This document shows positions 1 to 10,910 of a stretch of DNA of 64,000 nt, piece after piece. The translations under genes were made by a program, and so were the position numbers. The stretch is from Bemisia tabaci. Its lineage: Eukaryota; Arthropoda; Insecta; Hemiptera; Aleyrodidae. Under the pieces are notes generated by a model. That model was not told where the DNA came from. It made no database searches and was given only the letters and a program-made list of their open reading frames with translations. The stretch is taken from positions 24,327,477 to 24,391,476 of the forward strand of contig NC_092801.1 of the NCBI RefSeq assembly GCF_918797505.1, given 5' to 3'. Numbering within the stretch: the stretch's first letter is position 1; every line of letters starts with the position of its first letter.

Positions 1-141
1 AGTGACGTCATACTCCGCGGATTTAAATGGAATTCTTGACAAGTATGTCTTTCTGATGGTGCAGCGGGGAGGGGGGGGGGGGATCGAAGTCAGGATTTGC
101 CACAAAAATCTAGAAACTAAATTCCTTGAGAATGGACCAAT
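1..141. other. Unannotated edge sequence with poly-G run
   Basis: No gene is visible. A run of about 16 G near 66-82 interrupts the sequence. The short plus-strand frame through here runs into element A1 and is not credible. The last bases resemble the outer end of family J, so A1 probably landed at the edge of J1. Confidence 0.5.
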
Positions 142-378
142 CACTGGAAAAAAAAAAAAAAAACACATTGGATCTAGAGTCCAGACTCTTAAAAACATCG
201 ACAAGAAAAAGTGCTCTTGATTCAATCAGAATCTAGCTTGAATCAAGTACCAAGCCTCTTAATTTAAGCGGATTTCGTTTTGATTCAAGCAAAAATCCGA
301 TGGAACCAAGAGTATATTATTTCGTGTCAATGTTTTCAAGAGTCTGGACTCGAGATCCAATGTGTTTTTTTCCCGGTG
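142..378. mobile_element. Family A MITE (A1), CACTGG termini
   Basis: Ends are CACTGG...CCGGTG, followed inward by long imperfect inverted arms that contain GGATCTAGAGTCCAGACTCT. The 2-bp flank AT is present on both sides as a TSD. It has no coding capacity. It lies at the edge of family J element J1, so it is younger than J1. Confidence 0.85.
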
Positions 379-381
379 ATA

Positions 382-916
382 GACAAGGTACGAATTTAAG
401 CATTCTGATACGTGTTTTCTCACCAAAATTTTACGCAGAACACGATTCGCGCAACGAAAATTACTGAAACCAACTCCTAACGAAGATATTAGCGTTTTTA
501 TTTCACATTGGTTGCTAGGAAGTTGAACTGCCCGCTCACAAGAAACTCAAAGCTCTACGTGAGTCAAATCGCGCACTATAACGGTTTCAACGAGCTTCTC
601 AAACGAGCAATGTTCATTTCCCACCATGTGTTGTTCAAACTATAAGCAATTTGCTGCAGCTGAGCCGAAGCGTCAAGATTGAGGTTGCCAGAATTTTATA
701 TCGCAGAGATTGTCATGATAACGTTTAGCGCGCGATATGAATCGCGTAGAGCATTGCGAGTTTTCATGAGCAAGTGGTTTGAATTCACGCATCAGGAATC
801 ATTAAATTTCTTTGGAAGGAGTTGATTTCGGTAATTTTCGTTGTGCGCATCGTGTAATTTTGGTTAAGAATCAGGTATCAGAATGCTGAAATTTGTACCT
901 TATCTTGTAGTCCATT
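382..916. mobile_element. Family J foldback element (J1), ~535 bp
   Basis: The two ends are inverted copies of a sequence containing AAGGTACGAATTT, and the whole interior pairs with itself loosely. A second full copy (J2) is at 22.1-22.6 kb in matching layout. No frame of note. The left end is disturbed by A1. Confidence 0.75.
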
Positions 917-964
917 GGAAATACGCCGGATGATAAAAGACATGAGTTAAAATGGATAGCATTT

Positions 965-1222
965 TGCAATTCGGAACTATAGGCAGAACGGTAGGTTTTT
1001 AGGAGAGCAACTTTTGCAAAAACCATTGGCGTTTTTCATCAAAACGATCAATGTTGCGGTTTGATGGTTCATTTTATAGCTATGGAGTTCCTTTAACACC
1101 CTGTGTTGACAGATTTGTCAAAAACATCACACTGTTGCCAATAATTACAAAAAAAGGCTATAGTTCCTTATTGCAAAATGAAGAATCCGGGGAAGCTCAT
1201 TTTGCAATTAGGAACTATAGAT
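965..1222. mobile_element. Family M inverted-repeat element (M1)
   Basis: CATTTTGCAATTCGGAACTA near 965-990 is answered by the inverted form near 1158-1181 and by another forward copy at 1198-1222. The same motif set recurs at 4.8-5.05 kb. The motif resembles the termini of family L, which suggests the two are related. Boundaries are approximate. Confidence 0.5.
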
Positions 1223-1462
1223 TGTTTTAGCACTGACTGCATAGGGGAGACGACCCTGGTGTCACTATTACAAACTGGAGGGTTAACCCCAACAGAGAAA
1301 ACACCCCTTCCTTCCATCATACGAGGAAGGGGGAAAGTGCATTGTCCCTGCGGAAAGATATTCTACAAAAAACAGGGTGTGCCAAAAATATGGATACCTA
1401 CCGACTTGCTAATATTTCGAGAATGGTGACAAATATTAACATGCAATTTGGACGGGAGGGTT
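1223..1462. other. Unannotated spacer
   Basis: No repeat partner elsewhere in the window and no recognisable gene. A frame ending at 1429 contains a CPCG motif but is too short and unsupported. Confidence 0.4.
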
Positions 1463-1778
1463 TATAGATTTGATTGACATGAATCGATCAAAAAATGAAA
1501 GCATGAATCGATCGACACCGACTCGATCGACAAATTATTGAAAAACCGGTGTTATGATTCCGACATGACCGACATGAATCGATCGAAAAGTTAGAACATG
1601 AACCGATTGACGTGATTTGATCGGCACTGATTCGATTGACGACCGTGAATCGATCAAAAACCAGCGAATCGATCCGCAAATCCGTGAATCGATTGACAAC
1701 CCCGTGATTCGTTCGAAAAATCCGTGAATTGATCGATAAACCCTTGAATAGGTCAACAAACCCGTGAATCGTGAAATT
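1463..1778. repeat. Degenerate minisatellite rich in ATCGAT
   Basis: About a dozen diverged copies of a roughly 20-26 bp unit of the type CCGTGAATCGATTGACAAA. ATCGAT or a one-base variant appears in most units. Both strands show short frames here, but these are by-products of the repeat. Confidence 0.8.
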
Positions 1779-1785
1779 TTGAAAA

Positions 1786-2345
1786 TTCGAAAATCCAAGA
1801 TTAAGGATGTGGCCTATAATGCTATCTCGGCTCCTGTTCGATCGATCATGCTGATTTTCGGGGTCAGGGGGTATTTATGGACGGGAAACTCGAATTTCAG
1901 GTCAAATTTTGAAAATTTAAAAATCCAAGATGGCGGATGTGGCCGAAAATGACCTTACTTGAGTAAGTATCCCTTGGGGGATCTTTCATTCCTCGGACAC
2001 ACGTTTAAAGGGGAGCTCAGAAGACGCAACCTCAAACTTGTTTTTCGTGGATTGAAATGCGAAAAATATCGGAGAAAATTATTGTGGCTTATGCGTAGTA
2101 AATACTTCAAAAAACGCAAAAATCAAAAATCACTGAAAAAGCTCAATGTCAAAATTTGAAAAATTTCAATTTTTCGAAACTCGGCTAGGAATTTGAGTTT
2201 CCCGGCCAAAAATACCCCCTATACAACCAAGATTCACCACGATAGGTCGAGCAGCCTGAGATAGCATTTTAGGCCACATCCGCCATCTTGGATTTTCAAA
2301 TTTTCAAAATTTGACCAGAAATTCGAGTTTCCCGTCCAAAATCCC
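1786..2345. repeat. X-repeat copies in opposite orientations
   Basis: An X unit lies in reverse at about 1786-1950 and another in forward orientation at about 2190-2345, separated by about 240 bp of unrelated sequence. Both carry the block CCGCCATCTTGGATTTTC found in each unit of the array at 4.2 kb. Confidence 0.7.
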
Positions 2346-4195
2346 TAATAGCACAGTTACACAATGGAATGTTTTTAAAATGTTTCAAATTACGTCAATC
2401 TCGGATCAGTCATTGACATATGTTTCCAACAAATTTTCAAAACGAATACATGAAATGGGCAAGTTGGCCGTGTCTTTGAAACGTATTGAAAACAAATCGA
2501 AAATGTTTCTAATTGCGGTCATTCAAACTTTTTTAAAAATAAGTTGGAAACGTTTCAAACTTATTTCAAAAAGGCATAAATAACCCAACCGAAAAATGTG
2601 TGAGAATTGTGTCAGCTATGTGTTGTCAATATACTTATTGCAGTCCGTTCAATAAACTACATCAGAAAGGTTTCAAAAACATTTCAAAACCATTGCCACA
2701 GCTAAGCCTATGATTGAAACATATTTACGGAACATTTCTGCCACAATTTAGGTATATGAAAATCAATGAACCTTTATTGACATCTATCGGAAAAAATGTG
2801 TAATTGTGTCAATTTCTTTTTTAACGACCCAGGCACAGATTCATATTAGATTTGTGTACGATATGTTGGGAAAGGAGATCAACTAAATATTTTGGAAACA
2901 TTTCTAAAACATATTTAAAACGTTGCTGCAGAAATTCTTGGAAGTTCGAAGTTTCTGAGAAATAAACCTGACATATTTCTGACACAATTTAGCAACGTTT
3001 CCAAGATCCTTCAAAAACATGTTTCAGAAACAACTGGCAGATATTTCGTATTTTTAATCTGATAAGGTACAGCTATATGTTGAATCTATGTATGAAACGT
3101 GACGGAATGGTATTTGAAACGCCCTCAGATTTTCGTGTACGGATTTCCCTCATTGCTCTCCAGTTGAAATACTCGTATCTCTCTCATTTAATTGATCCGC
3201 GGCGATCGTACGTCATAACCATTTATAAAATTAATTTAAACGCATAAGGGTAAGGAAATTTATTTCAGAAATGTGTCAGGAATAATTCAGTTAAACAAAA
3301 CAGTGCCTTGATTGTCATTAAAACCTGGTGAACACAAGTTGAAAACATTTCTCAGACCTTTCTAAAAATTTTCCTAGATCAAACTGAACCCACCAGAGAG
3401 CGTTGACGTTTCATTTTCCAATTTTACCAAATTTTGGTTTATTTTTTTGTCTCAAGGTTTACTTTTTGGCTATTTAATTATGCAGAGTTAAAAATAGTTT
3501 TAAATTCTTGGTATGCATCGCATTTATCTACATAAGAGCTTATAAGTTGTGGATTATCTAAAATATTGAAACCGTACATCATGCTTTGCGTATACTTTTC
3601 TAAAGTGAGGACGTCCTAATCCCTCTGATAGTTTAATACTGATGGAGTGAACCCATAGTTCCATACTCTCCTTAGGCATAGTCTGTAATCAGGCCGCCCA
3701 GGCACTTGATTTGATAGCTATAATGCCTCCACGACGTTTGCTAAAACAGATGTCTGAAAATTTTTTTACGGTTAAGAAGTAGTGACATGCGGATGTATTC
3801 AACACAGAGTGGGCTCGTGTTTAACACTACATGGACTCTAGTGATTATACCGAAAATGTATCATAAACATTTAGAAAATCAGAGGGAAATCTGAGTTAAA
3901 GGCTCATTGTTTTACAAATGTGTCAGAAATGTGTCAAAAATGCACTGCCAACGGAGACCTTTGCCCATTGTGTCATTGAAATATGTAAAAAATGAATTCG
4001 AAACATTTCGGTGACACAATCTGCAAATGTTTCACAAACATAAAATGTGGTGACATGGGAATGTGTTGAACACAGAGTGGCTTCGTGTTTGACACTTCAT
4101 TCGGGTTTTTAAAGTATCACGTGAAACATTTCAGAAATGAGGCTTGGTGTCATTGACACGTTTTAAAAACATCTCTAAGACTAGGTGTGCTATTA
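2346..4195. mobile_element. Y: 1.85-kb element inserted in the X repeats
   Basis: Termini are TAATAGCACA and its complement, with further imperfect pairing inside (both arms share ATGTTTTTAAAA). X-repeat sequence flanks both sides, so Y appears to split an X array. The interior is filled with degenerate copies of phrases such as ACATTTCTGACACAATTT and a roughly 50-bp segment repeated near 3782 and 4048. No long frame is present. The TSD is not clear. Confidence 0.6.
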
Positions 4196-4206
4196 CGGTA
4201 CCTCCT

Positions 4207-4770
4207 GGTACCAAAAATCAGCAAGATCGATCAAACAAGAGCCGGGATAGCATTTTAGGCCACATCCGCCATCTTGGATTTTTGGATTTTCAAAATTTGA
4301 CCAGAAATTCAAGTTTCCCGTCGAAAAATACCCCCGGATACCAAAAATCAGCAAGATCCATCGAACAGGAGCCGAGATAGCATTTTAGGCCACATCCGCC
4401 ATCTTGGATTTCTGAATTTTCAAAATTTGACCAGAAATTCGAGTTTCCCGTCGAAAAATACCCCCCGGTACCAAAAATCAGCAAGATCCATCGAACAGGA
4501 GCCGAGATAGCATTTTAGGCCACATCCGCCATCTTGGATTTCTGAATTTTCAAAATTTGACCAGAAATTCGAGTTTCCCGTCGAAAAATACCCCCGGATA
4601 CCAAAAATCAGCAAGATCCATCGAACAGGAGCCGAGATAGCATTTTAGGCCACATCCGCCATCTTGGATTTCTGAATTTTCAAAATTTGACCAGAAATTC
4701 GAGTTTCCCGTCGAAAAATACCCCCGGTACCAAAAATCAGCAAGATCGGTCGAACAGGAGCCGAGAATGC
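4207..4770. repeat. X tandem array, ~130-bp unit, 4+ copies
   Basis: Units start at about 4207, 4336, 4467, 4596 and 4726 (partial), spaced 129-131 bp and nearly identical. Each contains GCCATCTTGG, which matches the YY1/Pho consensus core. The short frames on both strands are repeat translations. Confidence 0.9.
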
Positions 4771-4795
4771 CGAGAAAGCATTATGCCGTCCTGTC

Positions 4796-5046
4796 TATAG
4801 TTCCGAATTGCAAAATGGGAAATCCGAGTTTCGCATTACGCAATAGGGAACCATAGTATAGGTCCCAATTGCAAAATGAACTTCGCGTGATCCTGCGACG
4901 GCAAATTTTTGCGGGGTCGCTGAAGCGGGATAAAAATTGTTTTTGAGGATTTTCTTTTTCTCAATAGTAAGTAAATACCCTCCTGATACGGAATTCATCA
5001 TAAAAAAAAAATCGAAAATTTGACCCTAGTTCCTTATTGCATAAAG
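4796..5046. mobile_element. Family M element (M2)
   Basis: Starts with CTATAGTTCCGAATTGCAAA and closes with an inverted relative near 5025-5046. Two internal motif copies lie near 4838 and 4860, as in M1. Confidence 0.5.
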
Positions 5047-5185
5047 CTGTCCAAATAATCTTCAGGCAGAATACGCCAAATCCATTCTGAGGAGGAAATA
5101 AAGGCGAATCAACAATTTTTCCGTGACACTTTCGTCATGTTCCCTGACATTTTCAAGTTTTTTACGGATCAAAAAGCGTCAAATT

Positions 5186-5305
5186 TTTCATTTGGAGTTG
5201 ATATCAGTAATTTTTGTTTCGTAAATCGTGTTTTGCTCGAAATTTTTACAATGTAACATGTATCCGAATACTTAAATTCGCACCTTTTGTGGTGGTCCAT
5301 TACAA
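5186..5305. mobile_element. Family J terminal fragment (J3)
   Basis: The last 120 bp match the right end of J1 and J2 (CTTAAATTCG then CACC and GGTCCATTAC). The rest of the element is missing. Confidence 0.55.
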
Positions 5306-6388
5306 GTTACTATCCTCGGAACTTGAAGTTCCCCCACACGGATCATTAAGAAAGAGTGACAGACCAACCTTCTTCTTTGATCATTGATTTTTGGGCTCTT
5401 TTGAGCTTCATATGAGTGAATTTTTTTTTTCGGGGAGGTAGAGGGCCACCGGACTGCGTCCAAAATTTTGCGATAAATCAATCAAAGAGGAAGTTTTAAA
5501 TTTTTTCAACTTCTTATTCTAAATATACACAAAAATTGGATTTCGCCGCCATTCATCAATTCTACACATGCTAAGCAAATCGGAGAAGAACAAGACATTC
5601 ATTTTCAGAATCAGACCAAATCCCACATACCTAGTACAACGGCCAACAAAAACCACACAACGCAAAGAACACAAGAGTAATTAATCACCGATACGTTACC
5701 GTATTCAGAAATTCATTCAACACTCCACCAAATCGACAAAAAACATACGAGGCCCATCAGCCGATCCGGCCAACATGATTATTACAATACGATAGATCAT
5801 CGACTTTCGGTCGCTTCGTGTGTGTCCAGCGTCCGGCCACTCATCGTCCGTTTAAAAAGCTCAGATTTCAGCTTCAATCTCGACCCCGTTAATTTCAAAA
5901 AGCGATTAAGTTCATGTTCCAGCCAGCATCAGCACAATCAGATTCTAATGGGGCTTAAGGCTCATCCGAAAAAACGTTTACCGGTTCGATTTTATTCTCC
6001 GTTCTCTCTCTGGGTTCCTTTTTTTCTCGCTCTAACTACGTAAAGTATGACAAGGCTATATGTATAAAATGCGTAATTTTCAGGCCTAGGACAGTTTTAT
6101 CGAGATGATGGATGGACCGCGGGTGGGAATAATCCGTACTGGTCATCGAGTAGTGTCCGTCGCCAGATTTTTGTAAAAAGGAGTAAAATCCGTGCTTCCG
6201 GAGCAAAATTTGTTTCATATAATTCGTTCGATTCGCTCCATGAAACCGTTTTTTCGCTTCACAGAGTGTTTGGCAATTTTCGAAAATAAAGCTATATAAC
6301 ACTTGCAACATTCGGTTCCTGGAGCCGAGATTTAGGTCAATTCCAGTTTTTGAAATCGTCCTTGAGGTTACTTCCGGTTCATGAAACC
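5306..6388. other. Low-copy sequence without recognised gene
   Basis: No repeat partner seen in the window. Frames at 5822-6043 (+) and 6036-6407 (-) are unsupported, and the latter enters A2. Nothing else can be said. Confidence 0.4.
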
Positions 6389-6617
6389 CACTGGAAAAAA
6401 AAAACACATTGGATCTAGAGTCCAGACTCTTGAAAACATTGACAAGAAAAAATACTCTTGATTCAATCGGATTTTTGCTTGAATCAAAACGAAATCCGCT
6501 TAAATTAAGAGGCTTAGTTCTTGATTTAAGCTAGATTCTGACTGAATCAAGAGTACTTTTTCTTGTCGATGTTTTTGAGAGTCTGGGCTCTAGATCCAAT
6601 GTGTCTTTTTTCCAGTG
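6389..6617. mobile_element. Family A MITE (A2)
   Basis: CACTGG...CCAGTG termini with the family's inverted arms; the two halves are close to perfectly complementary. No clean TSD (CC/CT). Confidence 0.85.
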
Positions 6618-7115
6618 CTGTCCTTCTTGTTACTTCCGAGTACTTTACTAGCCCAAAAATTGGTTTAAAAAAAGAAAGCAAACTCAATTCTTCTATATTC
6701 CGATGCCTATAAGTTTGCACGTGAACATTAAAATACCTAAACTATCCTCTGCATTTCTCACGCTGGAAATTGACAGACGAATGTATCTTGAACACAGGAT
6801 TCGGCTGGGACTCAATCAAATTCGTTGAAAGTTATGGTGGACCTAGGAAATGAATTTGACATCTTATGGTGTAACAAGAGATTCATCTTGATAATAATTT
6901 ACGCGTTAAAATTTATGGAGACGTAAGCCATCATCTGTCTTTTTCTTTTGGTACTAGGCCCTTTTTTTTCTTTTCTTCTTTTTTACATATTCTCCGGTTT
7001 AAAGTTACGGAGAGCTATTTTATGGAAAATTCAGTGTGAATTTTGCTTAACTTTGATCTCTGAATATTGATTGTGTCAACGGTAGTCTCAGCATTTCAAA
7101 CAGTGACTATGCGAA
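6618..7115. other. AT-rich unannotated stretch
   Basis: Contains T-rich runs near 6960-6985. No repeat or gene was recognised. Confidence 0.4.
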
Positions 7116-7273
7116 CAGTGTCGTGCTTTGTGATGAATCTATTTGTCTACCATTTAATAGTATGGAAGGAAATCGATTATCCGAGTTTTTGCAAGGAACA
7201 CCAAATAATCGATTTTTCTACACAGCCTCAAATATGATAATATCGAAGGTCGATGATGCCTGCCTCGCCACTG
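7116..7273. mobile_element. Diverged family E element (E7)
   Basis: CAGTG...CACTG ends, with ATCGATT cores and a TTTAA block at the positions expected for family E, but many substitutions. An old copy; no TSD left. Confidence 0.55.
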
Positions 7274-7940
7274 ATCGAGAAACAGGTGGAAAAGGTGGGA
7301 AACCGAGAGACTTTTTTATTCCTGTTTTACATAAAACACGACAACACGGTTTTGGATGAACGCCAATTGATTATATACTCTCAGACCACTATTGATAGCC
7401 CTAACGGGTATTTCGGAAAAGAGACGTTTATCTTCCTCCGACGCCTCTCATTAGAGGGACAGAATTTTGATGATTCTTAATGTCTTTATTAGATAATTGA
7501 TTCTGTGCCAAACTCACTCCTACATTATGTGAAGCAGAAACCTGAAATTTATGAAGAATACTAAAGTGAGAAAACCAGCAGTTGTGATGAATATTAAATC
7601 ATCACTCATTCAGGAAAATGATCAAGGTCACGAATTAAGAAAAGTTTTACCTTCCAAAGTTAACTGCGTACATATTAAAGGTTGAGAGGGACTTATGAAT
7701 GTAATTAGAGAGACCGTAATCTCCTATGGCCCTTGCGATAATTTTTCGGCCATGTTGAATGTTGCGTAGCATCCTAGTGCGCAAAGGTTCGACGGAACAA
7801 CTTACAAAATGTTTCGTATCCTTTTCGAAGCGCGGAAGCTAAAAAAAAACGCATATTTCTCACGCAAATTGTGAAGTTAGAAATTCATTTCAGACTAGAG
7901 CCATTTTCAATAAGTTGAAACAACTCTTCGTTTTGCTCTA
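7274..7940. other. Unannotated stretch
   Basis: AT-rich, no recognised repeat or coding region. Confidence 0.4.
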
Positions 7941-8169
7941 CACTGGAAAAAAAAAAACACATTGGATCTAGAGTCCAAACTCTTGAAAACATTGACAAGA
8001 AAAAGGACTCTTGATTCAATCAGATTTACGCTTAAATCAAAAGGAAATCCACTCAAATTACGAGGCTTGGTTCTTGATTTAAGCTTAAACCTGATTGAAT
8101 TAAGAGTATTTTTTCTTGTCGATGTTATAAGAGTCTGGACTCTAGATCCAATGTGTCCTTTTTCCAGTG
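7941..8169. mobile_element. Family A MITE (A3)
   Basis: CACTGG...CCAGTG termini flanked by TA on both sides (2-bp TSD). Frames on both strands through it are the two arms of the palindrome. Confidence 0.9.
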
Positions 8170-8487
8170 TATAGTTTGCAGCAGACCCATTACGCAAATC
8201 TGAGCGTTGAATTCCGAGGGTAACTTTTACAGTATAGGTGCGGGATTTCTAAAATATATTGTCTCTCGACGTGATCACGTGCCGATGAATAACTCTTTGT
8301 TTACTCCGCCCATCCCGAACTACCGAAGTACCTCCCGAATCTTCACCCGAGAAGAGTAACCCAGCAGGTTAACTGTACACCGACCACGCTTGCCAGCTCT
8401 GGCAGAAAAACCCTACAATTTCCCACAGCTCCCGTAGGAACCTCGCAGCGGAACGACAACAACATCAATTGCGAAACGTAAACCATC

Positions 8488-8605
8488 GGATATCGATACT
8501 TCTCCGCTGAAACCTACGACAAAGAATCGATTGGTAATGATCGATCCATTTACACGGGTTTAAATGGAAGCGCAATCGATCCATCGCATCAACGACACGG
8601 ACCCG
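8488..8605. mobile_element. Possible very old family E remnant
   Basis: Contains AAAGAATCGATT and GGGTTTAAATGG followed by CAATCGAT in the family E order, without clear ends. Confidence 0.25.
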
Positions 8606-8805
8606 GCCGCCCGGCGATCACGATCACACCATCACCGTACGATTCCGGAAATTCGGCGCCCGATAATTCCGTCCGCACGACGCGACACCGCACAGTGGAT
8701 CGAGTCAATCGGAAAAAATTTGGAAACTTTAAAGCTCATTATTCCATTTATACAAAACTTTGAGGTTCTGAAAGTGGTTTCATTGGTCCCTCGTGAAATT
8801 TTCTA

Positions 8806-9020
8806 CACTGAAAAAAAAACTCCGGCCGTGGGAGCCGCAATTACGGGCTGTATAGACATACCGTTCGTTCCGGGCTCAAGGCCGAAAATTCCGGCTGCTG
8901 GAGGCGTAGCTTCGATTGCTCTGGGTTCAGAGGCCGAAGCTACGGCTCCAGCAGTCGGAATTTTCGGCCTTTGAGCCCGGAACGGACGGTATGTCTATAT
9001 AGCCCGTGTTTTCTTCAGTG
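8806..9020. mobile_element. Family C palindromic MITE, CACTGAAAA termini
   Basis: 215-bp element with CACTGAAAAAAAA at one end and TTCAGTG at the other, flanked by TA on both sides. Arms are GC-rich and strongly complementary (GTATAGACATACCG and CCGGCTGCTGGAG blocks recur inverted). It shares its termini and TSD length, but not its interior, with families A and B. The 136-codon frame crossing it is palindrome-derived. Confidence 0.85.
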
Positions 9021-9033
9021 TACAAATGGCATC

Positions 9034-9342
9034 CAGGATGTCTACCAGAACAGGCTGGCCAAAAATCAGTGCTTTCACAGTATTGTTTCAGTACATTCCC
9101 AAAAAATTCAGTACCTCCCCAACAGGCTAATCCCGTACTTTTTCAGCACCTCCAATCAACGAAATTCGGGAATTTCAAAAATTTGAATTTTTTCCTCAAA
9201 TGGCGACAAAAATGACGAAAAAATTAAAAAATTCCGGACCTCCATGCGGAATTTGCGTACTTTTTCAATTCTTCCGGACCGCCCTTAAAAAAACAGGACC
9301 ATTTCCGGACTTTCCGGAAATTCCGGACTTGGAGACACCCTG
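9034..9342. mobile_element. Family S element (S1)
   Basis: Ends CAGGATGTCTACC...GAGACACCCTG, flanked on both sides by GGCATC (apparent 6-bp TSD). The interior is composed of repeated phrases such as TTCCGGAC and CAGTAC. A related copy is at 32.1 kb. Confidence 0.75.
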
Positions 9343-9348
9343 GGCATC

Positions 9349-9775
9349 CATTGAAAATTTAAAATTTGACGAATTAAACAAACATGAAAATTTACAGTTT
9401 TTGTCAAGAATGTTGTCTCCCACCTCTCTGATTGGCTCGATACATTGTGCGCCGCGCCGTGGCACGCGCCCCCCTCCCCTCCCCCGGGGAGGTCGTGGAA
9501 TTCGGGAGTGCACCGACGATGCCTACCGGTGAGCGACCCAACACAATGGCCGAATTCCGATCGGCGCGCGCTGAAAGGACGCCATCGCCGCGGTCTACCC
9601 GAGCGGTACTGTTATGTTTATCGACGGGATTCATCTTCCGAATTCACATGATTTGAATTTGAGCGGGCGCGGGAGGTGTATGCACGCGGCGTGCGCGTCG
9701 AGACTCGAGAGCTTTGCGGGGTTTCCGTGAGGCACTGGGAGGCTGACGAAAAGCCCGAATGGGTCTGCTAGAAAC
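9349..9775. other. GC-rich stretch, no gene recognised
   Basis: Markedly more GC- and CpG-rich than its surroundings from about 9440 to 9730. Four overlapping frames on both strands follow from low stop density in GC-rich DNA. It might be a CpG-rich regulatory patch, but nothing specific supports that. Confidence 0.35.
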
Positions 9776-10052
9776 GTTGGCACGGGGCGAACAGAGAGCT
9801 GCTTCTTCTTGAGGTTCGCACCGGGCGAAAAATAGAGCTGCTTCTCTATGAAGTTGGCATTGGGCAAAAAAAGAGCTGCTTCTTTTTGAGGTTGGCATAG
9901 GGCGAACGAAAAGCTGCTTCTTTTTGAGGTTGGCATTGGGCGAAAGAAAGAGCTGTTCCTTTTTGAGGTTGGCAATGGGCGGAAAAAGAGCTGCTTCTTT
10001 TAGAGGTTGGTATTGGGCGAAAAAGAGAGTTGCTCCTTGTTGAGGTTGGCAC
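9776..10052. repeat. ~40-bp minisatellite, about 7 units
   Basis: Diverged copies of a unit of the type GAGGTTGGCATTGGGCGAAA followed by AGAGCTGCTTCTTTTT. Unit lengths vary around 38-42 bp, so minus-strand translations show the same peptide motif (MPTSKR, CQPQKEAA) in several frames. This is a repeat, not a protein. Confidence 0.85.
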
Positions 10053-10649
10053 AACACAAAACACGAAAATCGCAATATGCATACTAAGAAAGTCTGAAAT
10101 CTCCCGACTTCATAATCTGAAGCCAAGAGAAACTTAAGCATGTCTAAGCTTGCCGCTGCTAAAAGAACACACAGTTAAAAATTTCCACGTATACGGTTAC
10201 TTTTAGTTACTTCTTTCTGGTCAGATCAACCAAATCAAAAGAACTTGGTTGATCAACCAAATTAGTACAATCTCCATGAGAATCATCATGATCCAATGCG
10301 GTACTTAAACCCCCGCTGGACGCAACTAAACTCGTACCGCGACGTCTTTGGAGGTCCCTTTTGAAGAAGATGCTAACGACGTCGCGGTCGTCGCGGCGGC
10401 TTTTCACCCTGTCAACGGAGTAAACCCGTGCCTGGGAGGGGGAAGGGGGGGCGTCGGGGGAGACGAAGAAAAATGAACGTTGCCCGTGATAACGCGCCGC
10501 ATCCATTCGAATGCACCTCGCGCGCGTCCGTGGATATTTGTTTAATTTCATTCTTATTGCTCTCCATTCTTTGGCATTCCTCCTTTTGTCGAACGGGGTG
10601 CGAGCCTTGCATTCCTCTCTTTCGAGGCGATATGGGAGGGTTGACCATG
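10053..10649. other. Mixed stretch with GC-rich core, no confident gene
   Basis: The core near 10380-10520 is GC-rich. The 166-codon minus-strand frame ending at 10207 begins inside transposon F1 and matches no family I recognise. Confidence 0.35.
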
Positions 10650-10910
10650 CTGCCGTGCTAAGGAAAAACGCCGTATGAGTCTCCAGACGTTGCCATATTT
10701 CCTTCAATGAAAATCGAATTCGTTGAGAAAATCCTGAATATTTTTCCTCCGACTTTCAGGCAATTTTGTCTAAAATTGAATCTAAAACATCTTAGAATTT
10801 CAAGAAAATACATCCATAGCTTCCCTCAGTTCCCTCAAACATAAATATTTTAGTGAAGGAAATTTGGCAACAGCAGAATACTCATACGGCGTTCTTCCTC
10901 AGCAAGGCAG
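10650..10910. mobile_element. Family F MITE (F1), CTGCCGTGC termini
   Basis: Terminal inverted repeats of about 60 bp beginning CTGCCGTGCTAAGG. The inner part contains AATTTGGCAAC and its inverse. Flanks CATG/TATG suggest a 4-bp TSD with one change. Confidence 0.85.

Noticed and set aside
8564..8974. 136-codon plus-strand frame
   Set aside because: Most of it crosses the family C palindrome; the open frame follows from GC-rich arms, and no domain is visible.
9631..10141. Overlapping minus-strand frames with a repeated MPTSKR/CQPQKEAA peptide
   Set aside because: They are several frames of the same 40-bp minisatellite; unit length is not constant or a multiple of three.
10207..10707. 166-codon minus-strand frame
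   Set aside because: It starts inside the terminal inverted repeat of F1, and the GC-rich middle lowers stop frequency. No recognised domain.
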